A DNA stretch of 64,000 nt from Silicimonas sp963779765 (GTDB lineage: Bacteria; Pseudomonadota; Alphaproteobacteria; Rhodobacterales; Rhodobacteraceae): contig CAVZZP010000004.1 of assembly GCA_963779765.1 (NCBI GenBank), positions 558,001 to 622,000 on the forward strand, in the 5' to 3' direction. Both the position numbers and the translations under genes were made by a program. A model generated the notes under the pieces. The model was not told the origin of the DNA and searched no databases. It saw nothing but the letters and a program-made list of their open reading frames with translations. Shown piece after piece: positions 61,557 through 64,000 of this stretch (positions are counted from its first letter, which is position 1; every line of letters begins with the position of its first letter).

Positions 61557-62480
61557 TCACCGCACGCCCGTCCGTGCATAGCCCGTCACCACTTCCCAGA
61601 CGACCCGCTGCATCAGCCGCGCGGCCTCCTCGGAGGGCGCGTCGGCGGCTGTGCCATCCTCGCGCATCAGCCTGAACGGCAGACCCTCGGGAGACCGGCC
61701 GTACAGCACCGCATAATGCGTCAACGCCATCAAGTAAGCGCCCAGGTCATTGAAATGGATGGCATCCTTGAAAAGCTCCGAGACGTCCGCCAACCCCTCG
61801 ACACCGCCCTCCGCCTCCAGCGCCCGCGCCATCGCCGCCATGACCTGACCCCCGGGGATGACGTGGATCGGCCCGCCGATCTCCTCGTCCGCCAGCGCCC
61901 GGTCGATGATTTCCCGCTCCCACAGTCGCGGCAGATCGCCTTCCAGCCGCGCGAGCCAGTCGTCCCGGTCGCGGTCGTGCCAGGTCTCGTAGAGATAGAC
62001 GCGCACCTCCGGGTTCGCCGCCCGCGCCGCCTTGGTCCACAGGGCCAGGTATCGCCAACTGTCGTGATACTTGATCGACAACTCGAGCCCGATCTTCTCG
62101 GTCAGCACCAGCGCGTCATAGTCGCCGCTGTCCACCGCCTCATGCGCTTCGCGGAACCGGGGATGGGCGTTCTCGGTCTCGCCGCCTTCGAGCGGGACAT
62201 CCGGCTCCCAATGCGCCTGCAATTCGGCGCCCCAGCCAAGCTGGCTTTCATAGCGATGCCCCTCGCCCGCAAGCTGCGCCAGCATCGCGGGCATCGTCCG
62301 CCCGACCAGCGAATGACCGATGAAGTAGACCGACAGCGGCTCCTCGGGCGGCGGCAGCGGCGTGGCATAGAGCGCGTCTACCTGAGCGGCGTCGATCGGT
62401 TCGGGCGCACAGCGGGTCAGCCCGCAGGCCGAGAGGATCAGGAAGACGGCGGCGGAGAACTTGCGAAACAGCGAGGGCAT
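61557..62480 (-). CDS. SGNH-hydrolase-like lipoprotein
   Basis: A 307-residue exported lipoprotein, lipobox LSAC at residues ~16-19. SVYFIGHSLVGRTMPAML places a serine in a block-I-like motif, and DAIHFNDLGAYLMALTHYAV matches the block-V His of SGNH/GDSL hydrolases. The usual block-III GxND is not obvious; LVLTEKIGL may replace it. Probably an envelope esterase or a binding protein of that fold. Convergent with the NRPS gene and divergent from DUF1636. Confidence 0.7.
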   Translation of the reverse strand: MPSLFRKFSAAVFLILSACGLTRCAPEPIDAAQVDALYATPLPPPEEPLSVYFIGHSLVGRTMPAMLAQLAGEGHRYESQLGWGAELQAHWEPDVPLEGGETENAHPRFREAHEAVDSGDYDALVLTEKIGLELSIKYHDSWRYLALWTKAARAANPEVRVYLYETWHDRDRDDWLARLEGDLPRLWEREIIDRALADEEIGGPIHVIPGGQVMAAMARALEAEGGVEGLADVSELFKDAIHFNDLGAYLMALTHYAVLYGRSPEGLPFRLMREDGTAADAPSEEAARLMQRVVWEVVTGYARTGVR

Positions 62481-62540
62481 TGCGGGAAGCTAGGGCGAAA
62501 CCCCGTTCCCTTCCACGCGGAAATCGCGCAGAGCTTTGGC

Positions 62541-62855
62541 ATGGCCCGCCTCATCCTGTCCTTCTGCCGTGATTGCCTGGGCTCGGTGCCCGAGACGCTG
62601 ACGGAGGCCCTGCGCGACCTGCCCGTGAGCCTGCGTCTCGCCGATTGCCTGGGCCGCTGCGACGCCCCCCAGGCGCTGGCTCTCGAAGGCCCGGGCCTTG
62701 CCGCCTACCTCTTCGACGGGATCGACACGGACACCGACGCCGCCGACATCGCCGCGACCTGCCGGGCCGTGCTCGAGGCCGACGCGGGCTGGATCGACGA
62801 CGCCCGCCCCTGCGGCCGCCTGCGCCACCGCCTCGTCACGCGGGTGCCGGCCTGA
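62541..62855 (+). CDS. DUF1636 metal-binding-like protein
   Basis: A 104-residue protein with CRDCLGS near the N-terminus and ADCLGRCDAPQALALEGPG in the middle, the four-cysteine thioredoxin-like ferredoxin layout of DUF1636. Members of this family cluster with cobalt transport and cobalamin synthesis genes. It lies 4 bp from the convergent cbt operon, supporting a role in cobalt handling. The start at 62541 (MARLILSFC) is inside a longer frame that is otherwise non-coding. Confidence 0.85.
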   Translation: MARLILSFCRDCLGSVPETLTEALRDLPVSLRLADCLGRCDAPQALALEGPGLAAYLFDGIDTDTDAADIAATCRAVLEADAGWIDDARPCGRLRHRLVTRVPA

Positions 62856-62859
62856 GAGC

Positions 62860-62979
62860 CTAATGATCCTGCGCGTGGTCGTGCCCGTCGAGCGTGACGC
62901 CGTTCGACGCCGCCACGACGAAGCCGATCCCGAAGCCGAGCGCGAGCCCGATGAGAAGCATGGCGATGGCGCGGTTCAT
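62860..62979 (-). CDS. 39-residue membrane miniprotein with histidine tail, coupled to cbtA
   Basis: MNRAIAMLLIGLALGFGIGF plus a short linker and the terminal GHDHAQDH: one membrane helix with a glycine zipper and a metal-binding-like tail. Its ATG overlaps the cbtA stop (ATGA), and AGGACA provides a ribosome site, so it is the third gene of the cobalt operon. No family recognised. The tail resembles the His-rich end of CbtB, so it may be a further small subunit or metallochaperone tether. Confidence 0.65.
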   Translation of the reverse strand: MNRAIAMLLIGLALGFGIGFVVAASNGVTLDGHDHAQDH

Positions 62980-63656
62980 GTGTCCTGTCCTTCGTGCCAG
63001 AGGGCGCCCGCAAGGACGCCGAGGATCGCCCAGGCCGCCAGCCCCACGCCCAAGGACCGCGCTGCGAAAAGCGCTGCAAGTTCCGGCGGCACCGGCCCTC
63101 CGAAGGTTTCGGGCATCGGCGCGCCCCAGAGGTGCGGCGCAAGCAGAAGAGCGACAGCCGCCCCCCGTGCGGGCCAGGACCGTCCGAACGCGATCAGCCA
63201 AAGCGCCACGGCCGCAGCGAGAACGCAGGCGAACCACCAGACCTGCCGCGCCTCGATTTCTCCTGCGATGGATCCTGGCAGTTCAGGCGCCAGCGACACG
63301 GCAGGCGCCATCTGCGCTACCACGAAACCGGCGACGCCCCAGAGAAGCCCGCGCCGCGCGTCGATACCCGCGCCCCGCATCTCGGCCAGCGCCATCAGCG
63401 CCACCAGGACCAGTGCGTAGCCGCAATAGACCAGCATCGAGAACACGACCGTCAGCCCGTCCCGCATGGGATCGATCCCGGCGAACCGAAGCGACCCGGC
63501 GGGCGAGCCGCCTCCGCCGAAGTGGGTCAGCTGTCCGGTCTCGTACAACTCGGCCTGGAGAAGCAGGGGCTGCACGAAGACAAGTTGAAGAAGCGCGGCC
63601 AGAAGGCCTGCCCCGGCACCAGCGATCAGCGCGCTGGTCAGAAGTCTTGGAAACAT
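62976..63656 (-). CDS. cbtA: Cobalt transporter subunit CbtA
   Basis: A 226-residue inner-membrane protein with five to six helices: LLTSALIAGAGAGLLAALLQ near the start, GLLWGVAGFVVAQMAPAVSL in the middle and RSLGVGLAAWAILGVLAGAL at the end, with EARQVWW between. It matches CbtA, the larger subunit of the B12-regulated cobalt uptake system predicted from comparative genomics. It starts 4 bp after cbtB. Confidence 0.9.
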   Translation of the reverse strand: MFPRLLTSALIAGAGAGLLAALLQLVFVQPLLLQAELYETGQLTHFGGGGSPAGSLRFAGIDPMRDGLTVVFSMLVYCGYALVLVALMALAEMRGAGIDARRGLLWGVAGFVVAQMAPAVSLAPELPGSIAGEIEARQVWWFACVLAAAVALWLIAFGRSWPARGAAVALLLAPHLWGAPMPETFGGPVPPELAALFAARSLGVGLAAWAILGVLAGALWHEGQDT

Positions 63657-63660
63657 CGTC

Positions 63661-63828
63661 CTAGTGGCAGGGGAAGCCGGTCGCGTGACGGACGTCGTGC
63701 GCCGCGTCGTGCAGCGCCGCGGCCTGCGCGTGTCCGGCCATCCAGAGGATGCCGAGGCCCAGCATCGCCGTGAAGGCAAGCGTCAGGGCCGTTGCCGGCC
63801 TTGCGGCGGAAATCGCGTGAGTGGTCAT
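63661..63828 (-). CDS. cbtB: Cobalt transporter subunit CbtB
   Basis: A 55-residue protein: one membrane helix (ALTLAFTAMLGLGILWMAG) followed by the histidine-rich tail HDAAHDVRHATGFPCH, the CbtB hallmark that likely presents Co2+ to CbtA. AGGAGGGACAT leads into the ATG at 63828. It is the first gene after the cobalamin riboswitch. Confidence 0.9.
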   Translation of the reverse strand: MTTHAISAARPATALTLAFTAMLGLGILWMAGHAQAAALHDAAHDVRHATGFPCH

Positions 63829-63864
63829 ATGTCCCTCCTTGCCGCCCTTCCCGACGGCGTGTTG

Positions 63865-64000
63865 CGTTTCATGCCCGGCAGGTCTCCTGGCTTGCGGGTC
63901 GTCGCGCGTTGCCCTCCTTCCCCCCGAAGTCGCGGGAGTGGTTCGACGGGCAGGCGCTCTCCGCTTACAGTCGCGGGGGCGGCTGCGGAATTGGGGCTCT
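63865..64000 (-). ncRNA. Cobalamin riboswitch (5' part outside window)
   Basis: On the minus strand, CCCGCGACTGTAAGCGG, then GAACCACTCCCGCGACTTCG, GGGGGAAGGAGGG and AGCCAGGAGACCTGCCGGGC follow in the order of the B12-sensing aptamer core. The 5' end of the aptamer continues beyond position 64000. High adenosylcobalamin should shut off cbtB-cbtA and the miniprotein, saving cobalt import for B12 shortage. Confidence 0.93.

Overview
The window is GC-rich alphaproteobacterial chromosome, most likely from the Rhodobacterales (Roseobacter/Paracoccus group). The evidence is the set of order-typical small families (DUF5333-like, DUF6446, DUF6151, DUF1206), a glyQ-DUF6446-DUF1206-glyS-PEP-utilising-enzyme block, a SAM-II riboswitch on metZ, FolE2 in place of FolE, and codon use dominated by G/C third positions. 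No rRNA, recognisable tRNA, CRISPR array, transposase or phage gene was seen.

Layout. 1-6.8 kb: glycosyltransferase tail, small secreted protein, GntR regulator, HAD nucleotidase, UbiH-type monooxygenase, class V aminotransferase and ilvC with a clear terminator. 6.9-12.3 kb: a VOC protein, an HWE sensor kinase bracketed by two ~250 bp direct copies of the 3' end of an ArsR-type regulator gene, then that regulator divergent from a NIPSNAP/ABM-monooxygenase/EamA operon, with a perfect palindromic operator between them. 12.3-29.5 kb: glmM, SleB hydrolase, PPDK-like protein, glyS, glyQ, a secreted SPOR/peptidoglycan-binding pseudoprotease, trkH, DUF6151, and a SAM-II-controlled metZ-GNAT-amidotransferase-folE2 run. 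29.7-40.5 kb: PilZ protein, septation protein A, EamA, MgtC, ftsY, xseA, purD, two tandem secreted paralogues, secG and pyrG. 40.5-42.3 kb: an AT-richer, repeat-laden stretch with REP-like palindromes and decayed lipoprotein copies. 42.3-50.0 kb: DUF305, TerB, a PhnD-like protein, and a polar amino-acid ABC transporter ending in a glutamine-synthetase-like enzyme, interrupted by one antisense membrane gene; then TerC. 50.3-61.5 kb: a two-gene PKS/NRPS biosynthetic locus. 61.5-64.0 kb: an SGNH-like lipoprotein, DUF1636, and a cobalamin-riboswitch-controlled cobalt transporter cbtB-cbtA plus a His-tailed miniprotein.

The most interesting object is the biosynthetic locus. One gene encodes KS-AT-KR-DH-ACP-TE with KR before DH. 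The next encodes a formyltransferase-like domain, a condensation-domain remnant, an adenylation domain split by an embedded luciferase-like flavin monooxygenase, and a carrier domain. How the two proteins hand over intermediates cannot be read from the sequence.

Caution on quality. Many genes, including essential ones (glyS, glyQ), carry single-base frameshifts although the protein is well conserved on both sides. The density rises sharply in the PKS/NRPS locus. These look like consensus indel errors rather than decay, so such genes are reported as full-length reconstructed spans with the breaks marked.
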